Assembly: GCA_020633515.1 (NCBI GenBank)
Contig: JACKDM010000037.1
Span: 1 to 46,973 of the forward strand
Direction: 5' to 3'
DNA: 46,973 nt
Source: Myxococcales bacterium
GTDB lineage: Bacteria; Myxococcota; Bradymonadia; UBA7976; UBA1532
Shown here: positions 27,416-35,581 of the stretch, in pieces
Position numbering within the stretch: position 1 is the stretch's first letter
Layout: each line of letters begins with the position of its first letter
The notes under the pieces: model-generated
Told to the model about the DNA's origin: nothing
The model's database searches: none
Seen by the model: the letters and a program-made list of their open reading frames with translations, nothing else
Made by a program: the position numbers and the translations under genes

Positions 27416-28366
27416 CTGCTGCTGACCGTCGCCGACGAGGCGGCGGGGAGCCGGCTCGACCGCTTCCTCGCCGACCAGCTCCCCGACCACAGCCGCACCC
27501 GCCTCGCGGCCTGGATCCGCGACGGCTACGTGCGCCTCGACGGCGCCCCGGCGCGCCCGAGCGTCAAGCTCGCCGCCGGCCAGCAGGTCCACGTCGACCC
27601 GCCGGCCGACCCGGCGCCGGTCCTCGAAGCGCAGCCCATCCCGCTCACGATCGTCTACAGCGACGCGCACCTCGTCGTCGTCGACAAACCCGCCGGCCTC
27701 GTCGTGCACCCCGGCGCCGGCAACCCCGACGGCACCGTCGTCCATGGCCTCCTCCACCACTTCGGCGCGCTCTCACCCGTCGGCGCCCCCGAGCGCCCCG
27801 GCGTCGTACACCGCATCGACGCCGGCACCTCGGGGCTGATCGTCTTCGCCCGCACCGAGGCTGCCCACCACCACCTCGCCGCGCAGTTCGCCGCTCACTC
27901 CGTCGACCGCGTCTACCTCGCGCTCGCCTGGGACCACGGCCTCGCCGAGACCGGCACCCACGCGACCCGCTACGGCCGCCACCCCGTCGACCGCCGCAAG
28001 TTCACGACCACCGTCGACGGCGGCAAGCACGCCGTCACCCACTGGCGCGTCATCGAGCGCCTGCCGCCCTGCGCCTGGGTCGAGCTGCGCCTCGAGACCG
28101 GCCGCACCCACCAGATCCGCGTGCACTTCGCCGAGGCCGGCCACCCGCTCGTCGGCGACGAGACCTACGGGCGCCACCGCCGCGTCGACCGCCCCGCCGC
28201 CCTGCGCACGCTCGGCGTCGAGCTCGGCCTCACCCGCCAGGCGCTGCACGCCGCCCGCCTCGGCTTCCGCCACCCCGCCCGCGAGGAGACGCTGTGCTTC
28301 GAGTCGCCCGTCCCGCCCGACATCGCCGCCGTGCGCGAGGCGCTGCGCGCCGGGGGCGCCCGATGA
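27416..28366 (+). CDS. rluD: RluD-type 23S rRNA pseudouridine synthase
   Basis: About 316 residues, close to the usual 326. An N-terminal S4 RNA-binding domain (SRLDRFLADQLPDHSRTRL, then DGYVRLDGAPARPSVKL) is followed by the catalytic domain with VVDKPAGLVVHPGAGNPDGT, HRIDAGTSGL (catalytic Asp135), ETGRTHQIRVHF and HPLVGDETYG. It should isomerise uridines of helix 69 in 23S rRNA. No ATG, GTG or TTG precedes the S4 domain in this frame; the first GTG (27530) would delete most of it. I therefore place the start at CTG 27416, with GGTGAG six bases upstream overlapping the previous stop; CTG 27419 and 27422 are alternatives. The stop overlaps the next ATG by four bases. Confidence 0.88.
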   Translation: MLLTVADEAAGSRLDRFLADQLPDHSRTRLAAWIRDGYVRLDGAPARPSVKLAAGQQVHVDPPADPAPVLEAQPIPLTIVYSDAHLVVVDKPAGLVVHPGAGNPDGTVVHGLLHHFGALSPVGAPERPGVVHRIDAGTSGLIVFARTEAAHHHLAAQFAAHSVDRVYLALAWDHGLAETGTHATRYGRHPVDRRKFTTTVDGGKHAVTHWRVIERLPPCAWVELRLETGRTHQIRVHFAEAGHPLVGDETYGRHRRVDRPAALRTLGVELGLTRQALHAARLGFRHPAREETLCFESPVPPDIAAVREALRAGGAR

Positions 28367-30396
28367 AGCTCGCCGCGTCTCTGCTGCTGTTCACGGGGCT
28401 GTTCACGGCCCTCGCCCACGCCGAGACCCGCCCCGGCGAGCGCGCCCGCCCCGCCGTCGAGGCCTTCGACCGCGACCCGGCCAAGGCCGTCGTCGCCCTC
28501 ACCGCCGCCATCGACGCCGAGCCGCTCATCGCGTCGGCGCTCCGCACCCTGCTCGCCGAAGCGCGCCTCGCCGCCGGCGACCCCGCCGGCGCCCGCGCCG
28601 AGGCCGAGAAGGTCATGGCGAGCGACCCCCGCTGGGCCCACCGCGCCGCCTGGATCGCGGCCCGCGCCGCGCTCCCCGCCGACTGCAAGGCCGCGATCGT
28701 GCGGCTCGACGAGGCCCGCGTCGACCCGCCCTGGGTGCAGGAGGCCCCCCGCCTCGCGCTGCTCTCCGCCGCCCACGCCCGCTGCGGCGACGCCAAGACC
28801 GCGGCCGACCTCGACCGCGCGCTCGCCACCCGCCACCCCGAGACCGCCGAGGGCGAGGCCGCCGCCGGCCGCGTCACCCTCACCGTCGACGAGCGCCTCG
28901 CCCGCGCCGCCGCCTTCGAACAGGCCCGCGACTACCCGGCGGCCAAGGTGATCCTCACCGAGCTCGCCGCCGGCGAGGCCGGCGACGTCGCCCGCTTCCG
29001 CCTCGCGACGCTGCACCTCGACCGCCTCCGCGACGACTTCGGCCGCGCCGAGACCCTCTTCGCCCGGGTCGCCGCCGGCAAGAGCCCCCACGCCGAAGAG
29101 GCCGCCTACCTCCGCGCCAAGAGCCGCGGCCGCAAGGACGACATCCCCGGCGCGCTCGCCGCCTACGCCGACTACCTGCGCCGCCACCCCAAGGGCGCCT
29201 GGGCCGACGACGCCCGCTTCTTCTCCGCCTTCCTGCTCTACGAACACGGCCGCTACGCCGAGGCCGCCCGCGCCTTCGCCCGCCTCGCCGACGCCGGCAA
29301 GTGGGCGCGCTCCGCCGAATGGTACCGCGCGTGGTGCCTCTTCCTCGCCGGCGACACGGCGGCCGCCGCCCCGCTCCTCGACCGCATCGCCGCCCGCGCG
29401 CCCGACACCGACGACAGCCGACAGGCCGCCTACTGGGCCGCCCGCGCCGTCGAAGCGCGCGCCCCGCTCGACGCCGCCGCCCGCCGCAAGGCGCTCGTCG
29501 AGGCCCGCCCGCACGACTGGTACGGCCTCATGATCCGCCGCCGCCACCCCGGCGAGTTCCCGGCCATCCCCGCGATGCCGCCGCCGCCTCCCGCCGCCGA
29601 GCTCGAGATGCCGCCCGCCTTCGTCGCCGCCGCCGTCGAGATCCGCGCCCTCGCCGCCGCCGGGCTCCCCGACTTCGCCCGCCGCGCGCTCGCCATCGTC
29701 AGCGGCGAGCTCCGCAAAGCCGACGCCTGGGACGCCGAGGCCGCGCTCGCCGCCGTCGTCGACGACCCCGAGCGCGTCTACCGCGCCACCGTCACCCGCC
29801 ACCGCCTCGTCGTGCAGGCCCCGCCCCGCGCCGAAGACGCCGACATCTGGCGCCGCGCCCACCCCCGCCCGTGGGCCGCCGCCGTCACCGCCGCCACGCA
29901 AGGCACCGCCATCGACCCGCCGCTCGTGTGGAGCTTCATCCGCAAGGAGAGCGCCTTCGACCCCGACGCCGTCAGCCCCGCGCACGCCGTCGGCCTCATG
30001 CAGCTCCTCCCCCGCACCGCCCGCGCCATCCAGGACGCCCGCGGCCGCGCCGCCGAGCCCGTGCCCGACCTCTTCACCCCCGCCCACAACATCACGCTCG
30101 GCACCGCCTACCTCGACGCGCTCCATGCCCGCTTCGGCGGCCAGCTCCCGCTCGTCGCCGCCGCCTACAACGCCGGCCCCACCTCGGTCCTCTCCTGGTT
30201 CGGCGGCCGCGATCGCGTCGAGACCGACCTCTTCGTCGACCTCATCCCGTTCCGCGAGACCCGCGACTACGTCAAGCGCCTCGTCGCCACCCGGGTCGCC
30301 TACGGATTCGTACACGACGGCCGCGACCTCGACGCCGCGTCGACCGTCCTCCCCGTCGCGCTCGATCTCACCCGTCGCCCCGGAGTGGACTTCTAG
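28363..30396 (+). CDS. slt: Soluble lytic murein transglycosylase
   Basis: A 677-residue periplasmic enzyme with signal peptide (LLLFTGLFTALAHAET). Residues ~25-450 are helical repeats of the TPR-like U/superhelical domain (for example GALAAYADYLRRHPKG). The C-terminal SLT domain (about 515-640) holds SFIRKESAFDPDAVS with catalytic Glu529, GLMQLLPRTA, LGTAYLDALH and AAYNAGP, all signature segments of family 1. It cleaves the MurNAc-GlcNAc bond of peptidoglycan to give 1,6-anhydro products. The ATG overlaps the rluD stop (ATGA), indicating translational coupling. The pairing of a ribosome-modifying enzyme with a wall hydrolase has no clear logic beyond shared expression. Confidence 0.93.
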   Translation: MKLAASLLLFTGLFTALAHAETRPGERARPAVEAFDRDPAKAVVALTAAIDAEPLIASALRTLLAEARLAAGDPAGARAEAEKVMASDPRWAHRAAWIAARAALPADCKAAIVRLDEARVDPPWVQEAPRLALLSAAHARCGDAKTAADLDRALATRHPETAEGEAAAGRVTLTVDERLARAAAFEQARDYPAAKVILTELAAGEAGDVARFRLATLHLDRLRDDFGRAETLFARVAAGKSPHAEEAAYLRAKSRGRKDDIPGALAAYADYLRRHPKGAWADDARFFSAFLLYEHGRYAEAARAFARLADAGKWARSAEWYRAWCLFLAGDTAAAAPLLDRIAARAPDTDDSRQAAYWAARAVEARAPLDAAARRKALVEARPHDWYGLMIRRRHPGEFPAIPAMPPPPPAAELEMPPAFVAAAVEIRALAAAGLPDFARRALAIVSGELRKADAWDAEAALAAVVDDPERVYRATVTRHRLVVQAPPRAEDADIWRRAHPRPWAAAVTAATQGTAIDPPLVWSFIRKESAFDPDAVSPAHAVGLMQLLPRTARAIQDARGRAAEPVPDLFTPAHNITLGTAYLDALHARFGGQLPLVAAAYNAGPTSVLSWFGGRDRVETDLFVDLIPFRETRDYVKRLVATRVAYGFVHDGRDLDAASTVLPVALDLTRRPGVDF

Positions 30397-30437
30397 CCCA
30401 CAGAGTGCGAGCGCGCGCCTCGCGCCGGCCAAAAGCT

Positions 30438-30465
30438 TAGACTTCCCGCGCGCGCGGTCTATGAT
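30438..30465 (+). promoter_or_regulatory. Promoter of the GYF-like tandem-domain gene
   Basis: TATGAT (30460-30465), a near-perfect -10, is preceded by TAGACT (30438-30443) with a 16-base spacer made of alternating C and G. Transcription would start about 45 bases before the ATG at 30514. Confidence 0.55.
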
Positions 30466-30513
30466 ACGTTCGAAACGACTCCCACGCCGCTCGGCCTGGC
30501 ACTCAGGGTTGCG

Positions 30514-32034
30514 ATGGCCAACTACATTCTCCGCCGCGACGGTCGTGACTATCAGGCGCCCGACCTCGAGACCATGCGCCAGTGGGCGCAGGACGGGCGG
30601 GTGCTCCCGACCGACATGGTGTTCTCGCCGCGCTATCAGTCCTGGTACCGCGCCCGCGACCTCCGTGAGCTGCGCGACGTGCTGCCGCAGGCCGAGACGG
30701 CCGCGTCGATGCCCCCGCCCGTCGCGCGCCCGCCCCAGCAGTTCTGGGTCCGCAAGGGCGACCGCAACTACGTCGCCGACAGCCTCCAGACCATCCTCGA
30801 GTGGGCCGCCAACGGCAACATCAGCCCCGACGACCTCATCTACCACCCCACCTACGGCAAGTGGTTCCGCGCCGGCGACTCCCCGCAGCTCGCCAGCCGC
30901 TTCCCCGCGCACCTCGCCGGCGCGCGCCTCCCGTTCATCCCGCCCGGCGACGACCCGCTCGGCTCGGGCGAGTTCGGCGCCGCCAGCCTCGACCCCAACC
31001 GCAACCGGCCGCAGAGCTCGCCCCTCTCGAACGGCGCCCGCCGCCGCAGCGTGATGCCCCAGCGCAGCAGCCGCACCGGCCCGGTCCTCATCGGCAACCG
31101 CCGCGGCCCCGCCAGCGGCCCCTTCCTCGCCGGCCCCCAGGGCCAGCAGCCCGTCGAAGCCGCCGACTCGACGACCCGCACCGTCACCGACTTCTCCGCC
31201 GGCGACGTCGCCCGCGCGCTCCAGGCCCGCCAGTCGGGCGCGGTCGACTTCGCCAGGACCGAGCAGAACCCCGCCGTGCGTGACATGTCGCGCACCGAGC
31301 AGAACCCCGTCGTCCGCGCCGAAGACCCCCCCGAGGACGAGCGCCCCAAGCCGACGATCGGCGACTGGAGCCGCGAAGACGACGCCGTCTTCTCCGCGCC
31401 CCTCCAGCAACGCACCGAGCCCCCCGCCGAACGCGTAGCACCCCGCTCCGCGCCCGCGCCCGCCGGCGTGCCCCAGCCCGCGCCGCAGCCCGAGACCACC
31501 CAGCAGGACGCCTCCAGCGCCGGCCCCGTCGGCAACGAGCCCGCGCTCGATCCCATCTACGACGACATCGGCACCTACGACGACGAAGCCCGCCTCACCG
31601 ACCGCCTCAAGCTCTTCAAGCCATTCTACGACGTCGCCCGCGTCTTCCTCGTCACCAAGGACATGCGCCCCGGCGAGACCCTCGAGACCGAGGCCCGCAT
31701 CCCCGGCGAGAACTTCAAAGGCTGGGAGAAGCGCGCCATCTACATGGCGATGCGCCGCTACCTCGTCGAGCACCTCAACACCAAGGTCAAGAGCGCCCGC
31801 GAGCTCGTCACCGCCGAGGAGCGCCCCGGCTACGAGCACCTCGTCGGCGCCGCCGTCTACCTCGTGCACGTCCTCGACGGCGCCTTCGAGATCATCGGCC
31901 GCCTGCCCCCCGAGCGCTTCGTCATCGGCAACAGCGGCCGCTCCAAGATGCACCCCACCGAAGAGGCGCTCATGCTCGACATCGACCACGCCCTCAAGGC
32001 GCTCATCTCCGTCAAGTCCAAGGCCGCGGCCTGA
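30514..32034 (+). CDS. Tandem GYF-like domain protein with conserved C-terminal domain
   Basis: A 506-residue cytoplasmic protein. Two related ~50-residue domains start it: ILRRDGRDYQAPDLETMRQW..MVFSPRYQSWYRARD and WVRKGDRNYVADSLQTILEW..LIYHPTYGKWFRAGD; these look like the GYF_2-type domain found in myxobacterial signalling proteins, thought to bind proline-rich peptides. A low-complexity, Pro/Arg/Ser-rich linker (about 145-340) contains a duplicated motif ARTEQNP / SRTEQNP. The last ~165 residues (from IYDDIGTYDDE) form an ordered alpha/beta domain ending in KALISVKSKAAA that I do not recognise. It stands alone behind its own promoter and converges on the DUF547 gene. Likely an adaptor or scaffold (inference). 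Confidence 0.82.
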   Translation: MANYILRRDGRDYQAPDLETMRQWAQDGRVLPTDMVFSPRYQSWYRARDLRELRDVLPQAETAASMPPPVARPPQQFWVRKGDRNYVADSLQTILEWAANGNISPDDLIYHPTYGKWFRAGDSPQLASRFPAHLAGARLPFIPPGDDPLGSGEFGAASLDPNRNRPQSSPLSNGARRRSVMPQRSSRTGPVLIGNRRGPASGPFLAGPQGQQPVEAADSTTRTVTDFSAGDVARALQARQSGAVDFARTEQNPAVRDMSRTEQNPVVRAEDPPEDERPKPTIGDWSREDDAVFSAPLQQRTEPPAERVAPRSAPAPAGVPQPAPQPETTQQDASSAGPVGNEPALDPIYDDIGTYDDEARLTDRLKLFKPFYDVARVFLVTKDMRPGETLETEARIPGENFKGWEKRAIYMAMRRYLVEHLNTKVKSARELVTAEERPGYEHLVGAAVYLVHVLDGAFEIIGRLPPERFVIGNSGRSKMHPTEEALMLDIDHALKALISVKSKAAA

Positions 32035-32041
32035 CCGCCAG

Positions 32042-32111
32042 TCATCGAGCCGAACCGATAGCCACGCAGGGGAGGGGAGCCATCGCACGAGCGGCGATGG
32101 CATCTCGATGA
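32042..32111. terminator. Nested inverted repeats between convergent genes, likely bidirectional terminator
   Basis: An inner perfect 8-base stem GCCATCGC/GCGATGGC (32079-32086 and 32094-32101, 7-base loop) lies within an outer perfect 8-base pair TCATCGAG/CTCGATGA (32042-32049 and 32104-32111). There are no long T runs. The position between two convergent stops fits termination of both genes. Confidence 0.5.
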
Positions 32112-32115
32112 CCGA

Positions 32116-32844
32116 TCAACCCTTGTTGAGCGACCAGTCATAAGGCAGGAACTCGACCGCCTTCGCCTCGATCAGCGCCTTCTTCTTCGCATCGTCCTTG
32201 ACGAACGGCGCGAGGTACTGCTGCACCGACGGCTGGAAGTCACCGCCGTACCAGTTGAAGATCTGCGACAGCTTCACCGCGCCCGTCGCCGGATCGATCT
32301 GGTTGCGCTGCGGATCATTGGCGAACGCCGTGAACACCGCCTGGAGCTGCCCATCGAGCTTCGCCGCGGTGAAGGCATACGGCGCCAGCGGCGGACACGA
32401 GATGCTCGCGCAGTTGAGCGCCGCGTGGATCCGCGGCTCCTTGAAGCGCTTGCGGATGACCTCGTTCTCGATGTCATTGAGCGAGTACTTCTTGCCACCC
32501 ACCGTGTACTCGGCGCGCTTGAAGAAGCCATAGTCCGGATAGGGATCGGCGACGCTCTTGATCGCCGGCCAGTGTTCGAGCACGCCCGCGATGGTCGAGG
32601 CGTTGTAGGCGTTGATCCAGAACGCCAGCCGCGCCTTGTCATCGGGCAGCGTCGCCGGATCGGTCGCCGCGAGCATCTCGCGATAGGCCTTGAAGTCGGC
32701 GTTGTCGACGAAGCCCTTGTAGTCGACCTTGTCGCCCTTGACGTGCGCCTTGAGCAGCGCGTCGAACTTGGAGTGATCGGCGTCGGCGGCCGACGCCAGC
32801 GCGGGCAGCGCGAGGGTGAGCGCGATCAGCAGCAAGCGAAACAT
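32116..32844 (-). CDS. DUF547 secreted protein
   Basis: A 242-residue protein with a signal peptide (LLLIALTLALPALASAAD). The body matches DUF547: KVDYKGF near the start, LAFWINAYNASTIAGVLEHWP, LNDIENEVIRKRFKEPRIHAALNCASISCPPL and FNWYGGDFQ. The ALNCAS motif with a nearby His is conserved in the family and recalls transglutaminase/papain-like folds, but no activity is established to my knowledge. The ATG at 32844 has GGGAGGA upstream; an alternative ATG five codons earlier has no such site. It lies downstream of the roadblock gene on the same strand with 163 bases between them. Confidence 0.9.
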   Translation of the reverse strand: MFRLLLIALTLALPALASAADADHSKFDALLKAHVKGDKVDYKGFVDNADFKAYREMLAATDPATLPDDKARLAFWINAYNASTIAGVLEHWPAIKSVADPYPDYGFFKRAEYTVGGKKYSLNDIENEVIRKRFKEPRIHAALNCASISCPPLAPYAFTAAKLDGQLQAVFTAFANDPQRNQIDPATGAVKLSQIFNWYGGDFQPSVQQYLAPFVKDDAKKKALIEAKAVEFLPYDWSLNKG

Positions 32845-33007
32845 GGTGTGTCCTCCCATCGCGGCCGGGCCGCGAGATCGAAGTCATGGCATCGAGCGCG
32901 GCCCCCGACGGACCAGCGCCCGAGCTGTTCAGCGCGTCCAGCGATCACGCGCCGGGTGGGGGAGAGCGCGCGACCCGGACCGTCGAAGCCCGAGCCGCGG
33001 CCGGAGA

Positions 33008-33370
33008 TCAGATCGCCGTCTCGAGCGCGCGGGCCGCCGCGCGGGCCGCCGAGAGCACGCTCCCGACCGGTGTGTCGCCCTCGACCTTGACGACGAGCTG
33101 ATAGTCACCGCCGACCTTGAGGCTGAGCACCGCGCCCTCCGGCGAGCGCACCACCACCCGGCGGATCCCGCCGCGACCGGCCTCTTCTTCGGCCGCCGAC
33201 AGCCGCCGCAGCGCGATGCCGTTGTAGGCCGCGCACAGCCGCAGCGTCTCGCGCGCCTCGCGCGGCACCACCGCGATGTCTTCGCCGTCGAGATCGGTGA
33301 ACGCCACGCCGGTCACGGCCGGCACCTGAGACATCAGCTTGTTGATGGGATCGTGCAGCGGATCGGCCAC
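33008..33370 (-). CDS. Roadblock/LC7 domain protein, MglB-like
   Basis: A 120-residue protein made of one roadblock/LC7 domain: PINKLMSQVPAVTGVAFTDL, EDIAVVPREARETLRLCAAY, RVVVRSPEGAVLSLKVGGDY and a final helix VGSVLSAARAAARALETAI. Such proteins dimerise and regulate small Ras-like GTPases; MglB of Myxococcus is the GTPase-activating partner of MglA in motility polarity. No GTPase gene is present in the window, so the partner is unknown. The start is a GTG with GAGGTG a few bases upstream; the upstream open frame is not protein-like. It diverges from the serine-protease-like gene with 190 bases between starts. Confidence 0.8.
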   Translation of the reverse strand: MADPLHDPINKLMSQVPAVTGVAFTDLDGEDIAVVPREARETLRLCAAYNGIALRRLSAAEEEAGRGGIRRVVVRSPEGAVLSLKVGGDYQLVVKVEGDTPVGSVLSAARAAARALETAI

Positions 33371-33502
33371 GGAGCACCTCGGCGTCGATGGATGCACCGT
33401 GGTAACACGCCCCCGTCCGAGGCGGCAAGCGCGGGCGGGGTCGCGGTGTATTCTGCCGGAGCGCGCGCCGGTGCACACCCACCCCGACACCACCGGCCGC
33501 CG

Positions 33503-33531
33503 TTGACAGCCGACGCCGATGGCGCCACGCT
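33503..33531 (+). promoter_or_regulatory. Possible promoter of the protease-like/rluB pair
   Basis: A perfect TTGACA (33503-33508) is followed after 17 bases by CACGCT (33526-33531), a weak -10. It lies 30 bases before the start at 33561, which has a strong GAGGAGGAG ribosome site. Confidence 0.4.
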
Positions 33532-33560
33532 GCCCCGCAGCCACTCGAGGAGGAGACCCC

Positions 33561-34580
33561 ATGACCCGGCCCCCCACGCTCGCCGAAGTCCTCGAAGGGC
33601 ACGTCCCCCTCACGAGCAACCACATCCAGATCCAGACCGTCACCCGCCTCCGCGAGAGCAAGCTCCTCGCGCTCGTGCTCGCCCCCGGCATCGCGCTGCG
33701 CACCGGCTTCATCCCGCCGCTGCTCGAGGTCCTCGACACCCTCAGCCCCGGCGGCAACCTCGACCTCTACCTCGACAACCTCGGCCCCGCGAGCGAAGAG
33801 ACCTGGCGCATCGTCTCGATGCTGCGCGACCGCTTCGACCGCCTCACCGCCGTCGTGCCCTTCGCCGCCTCACCCGGCGCCACCCAGGTCGCGCTCGGCG
33901 CCGACGCGCTCCTCATGGGCGAAGCCAGCAGCCTCGCCCCCATCGAGCCCGCCCGCATCAAGGCGCTCAGCGACGGCGACGGCGAGAGCCGCGTCATGAC
34001 CGCCTACGACGTCCACCACTACCTCGGCTTCGTGCAGCGCGAGCTCGGCGTCGACCGCCTCGACCCCACCAGCCCGCTGTGGAAGGACCTCTTCCAGCGC
34101 ATCGACCCGCTCCTCATCGGCGTCACCGAAAAAGCCCACCAGATCAACCGCCTCGTCACCCGCCGCAGCCTCGAGACCCACCTCGACCCCGACGCCGACG
34201 CCGCCCGCATCGACCGCATCCTCGACGAGGTCGGCGCCGGCACCCTCGGCCGCCGCTTCCCCATCACCCGCCGCGACTGCGAGCGGCGCCTCGGCCTCAC
34301 CGTCGTCAAACCGTCGCGCGAGGTCTGGGGCGCCGCCTGGGCGCTGCGCAGCTACTACCGCGAGATCACCGAGCTCGAGGGCGACCTCCAGCTCGGCGAC
34401 AAGCAGCACTACACCGTCGGCTTCGACGGATTCATCGACACCCTCGACGAGCGCCGCGTCCTGCTCCGCGTCACCCGCGTCGACGAGCACGGCCGCCCCC
34501 TCGCCGACAAGCCCGTCCTGCAACGCTGGGTGCGCCCCCGCGGCCGCCGCGTCGTCATCGACCAGGAGCTCGAACTCTGA
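33561..34580 (+). CDS. ClpP-fold serine-protease-like protein (SDH/S49 group)
   Basis: A 339-residue cytoplasmic protein. The N-terminal ~130 residues show the crotonase/ClpP-fold pattern of serine dehydrogenase proteinase (SDH_sah) and SppA relatives: LSPGGNLDLYLDNLG, VVPFAASPGATQVALGADALLMG and SSLAPIEP, where Ser104 in AASPGAT takes the place of the nucleophile in the family's KSAGT motif. The rest is helical with RLVTRRSLETHL and GRRFPITRRDCERRLGL, as in SDH proteins. A peptidase role is inferred; the Lys or His/Asp partner is not obvious. The ATG has GAGGAGGAG upstream. Its stop overlaps the rluB start by one base (TGATG), so the two are translationally coupled. No signal peptide. Confidence 0.78.
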   Translation: MTRPPTLAEVLEGHVPLTSNHIQIQTVTRLRESKLLALVLAPGIALRTGFIPPLLEVLDTLSPGGNLDLYLDNLGPASEETWRIVSMLRDRFDRLTAVVPFAASPGATQVALGADALLMGEASSLAPIEPARIKALSDGDGESRVMTAYDVHHYLGFVQRELGVDRLDPTSPLWKDLFQRIDPLLIGVTEKAHQINRLVTRRSLETHLDPDADAARIDRILDEVGAGTLGRRFPITRRDCERRLGLTVVKPSREVWGAAWALRSYYREITELEGDLQLGDKQHYTVGFDGFIDTLDERRVLLRVTRVDEHGRPLADKPVLQRWVRPRGRRVVIDQELEL

Positions 34581-35371
34581 TGGCGATCGACCGCCTCCAG
34601 AAGATCATCGCCCGCGCCGGCGTCACCAGCCGCCGCAAGGCCGAGGAGTACATCACCTCGGGGCGGGTCACCGTCAACGGCAAGCCCGTCACCGAGCTCG
34701 GCGCCCGCGCCGACGCCGCCCACGACGTCATCGAGGTCGACGGCCGCCGCGTCGAGCTCCCCGACACCTGGACCTACATCATCCTCAACAAGCCCGCCGG
34801 CATCGTCACCACCGCCGCCGACGAGTTCGAGCGCGACACCGTGCTCGACATCCTCGGCGGCCTCGACGTGCGCGTCTACCCGGTCGGCCGCCTCGACCTC
34901 GACGCCGAGGGGCTCTTGCTGCTCACCAACGACGGCGACCTCGCCGCCGCGCTGACCCACCCCGCCGGCGAGGTCCCCAAGACCTACCGCGTCAAGCTCC
35001 GCGGCCGCCCCGACGAAGACACGCTCACCCGACTCCTCCTCGGCGTCGAGCTCGACGACGGCCCCGCCGCCGCCACCTACGTGCAGCTCGCCGACACCCC
35101 CCGCCGCCCGGTCCGCACCAGCAACACCTGGATCGACCTCACCGTCACCGAGGGCCGCAACCACCTCGTCAAGCGCCTCTGCGCCGCCATCGGCCACCCC
35201 GTCGTGCGCCTCCGCCGCATCCAGTTCGCCAACCTCACGCTCCACGGCCTCCGCCCCGGCCAGTGGCGCCCGCTCGCCCCCGACGAGCTGCGCCAGCTCC
35301 GCACCATCGCCGAGGCCGCCCGCAAACGCCGCCGCGCGAGCAGCCCTAAAAAAATCGCGACAAAGGGTTGA
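34580..35371 (+). CDS. rluB: RluB/RsuA-family pseudouridine synthase
   Basis: A 263-residue enzyme. An S4 domain (RLQKIIARAGVTSRRKAEEY, then SGRVTVNGKPVTELG) precedes the catalytic domain: YIILNKPAGIVTT, VGRLDLDAEGLLLLTNDG with catalytic Asp106, YRVKLRG, and the C-terminal VKRLCAAIGHPVVRLRRIQF. RluB modifies U2605 of 23S rRNA in E. coli; RluE/RluF/RsuA are close alternatives, but the S4 domain and the basic tail (RKRRRASSPKK) fit RluB best. It overlaps the protease-like gene by one base. Its stop codon lies inside the -35 box of the tRNA promoter. Confidence 0.92.
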   Translation: MAIDRLQKIIARAGVTSRRKAEEYITSGRVTVNGKPVTELGARADAAHDVIEVDGRRVELPDTWTYIILNKPAGIVTTAADEFERDTVLDILGGLDVRVYPVGRLDLDAEGLLLLTNDGDLAAALTHPAGEVPKTYRVKLRGRPDEDTLTRLLLGVELDDGPAAATYVQLADTPRRPVRTSNTWIDLTVTEGRNHLVKRLCAAIGHPVVRLRRIQFANLTLHGLRPGQWRPLAPDELRQLRTIAEAARKRRRASSPKKIATKG

Positions 35372-35395
35372 CGCTCGCCCCGATCCGCGTATACT
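35368..35395 (+). promoter_or_regulatory. Promoter of tRNA-fMet
   Basis: TTGACG (35368-35373), a 16-base spacer, then TATACT (35390-35395), followed 14 bases later by the tRNA. This is the strongest sigma70-like promoter in the window. The -35 box contains the rluB stop codon. Confidence 0.75.
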
Positions 35396-35409
35396 CCGCC
35401 CTCACATGT

Positions 35410-35486
<77 letters not shown>

Positions 35487-35504
35487 CATCGTGAGATCGA
35501 CAAA

Positions 35505-35541
35505 GAAGGCCTCGCTCCCCGGAGCGGGGCCTTCGTCGTTT
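35505..35541 (+). terminator. Rho-independent terminator after tRNA-fMet
   Basis: A 14-base stem with one G-T pair: GAAGGCCTCGCTCC (35505-35518) against GGAGCGGGGCCTTC (35521-35534), followed by GTCGTTT. The T tail is short, but the stem is by far the best hairpin of the area, and it starts 19 bases after the tRNA. Confidence 0.75.
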
Positions 35542-35581
35542 CGAAGCCCGAACGGCGACGCGCGCCCCATCGACGGCGCAG

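Noticed and set aside
28165..32103. A 1312-codon minus-strand frame opposite slt and the GYF-like gene
   Set aside because: Gly/Val/Asp/Glu-rich antisense with no domain; both plus genes are clear.
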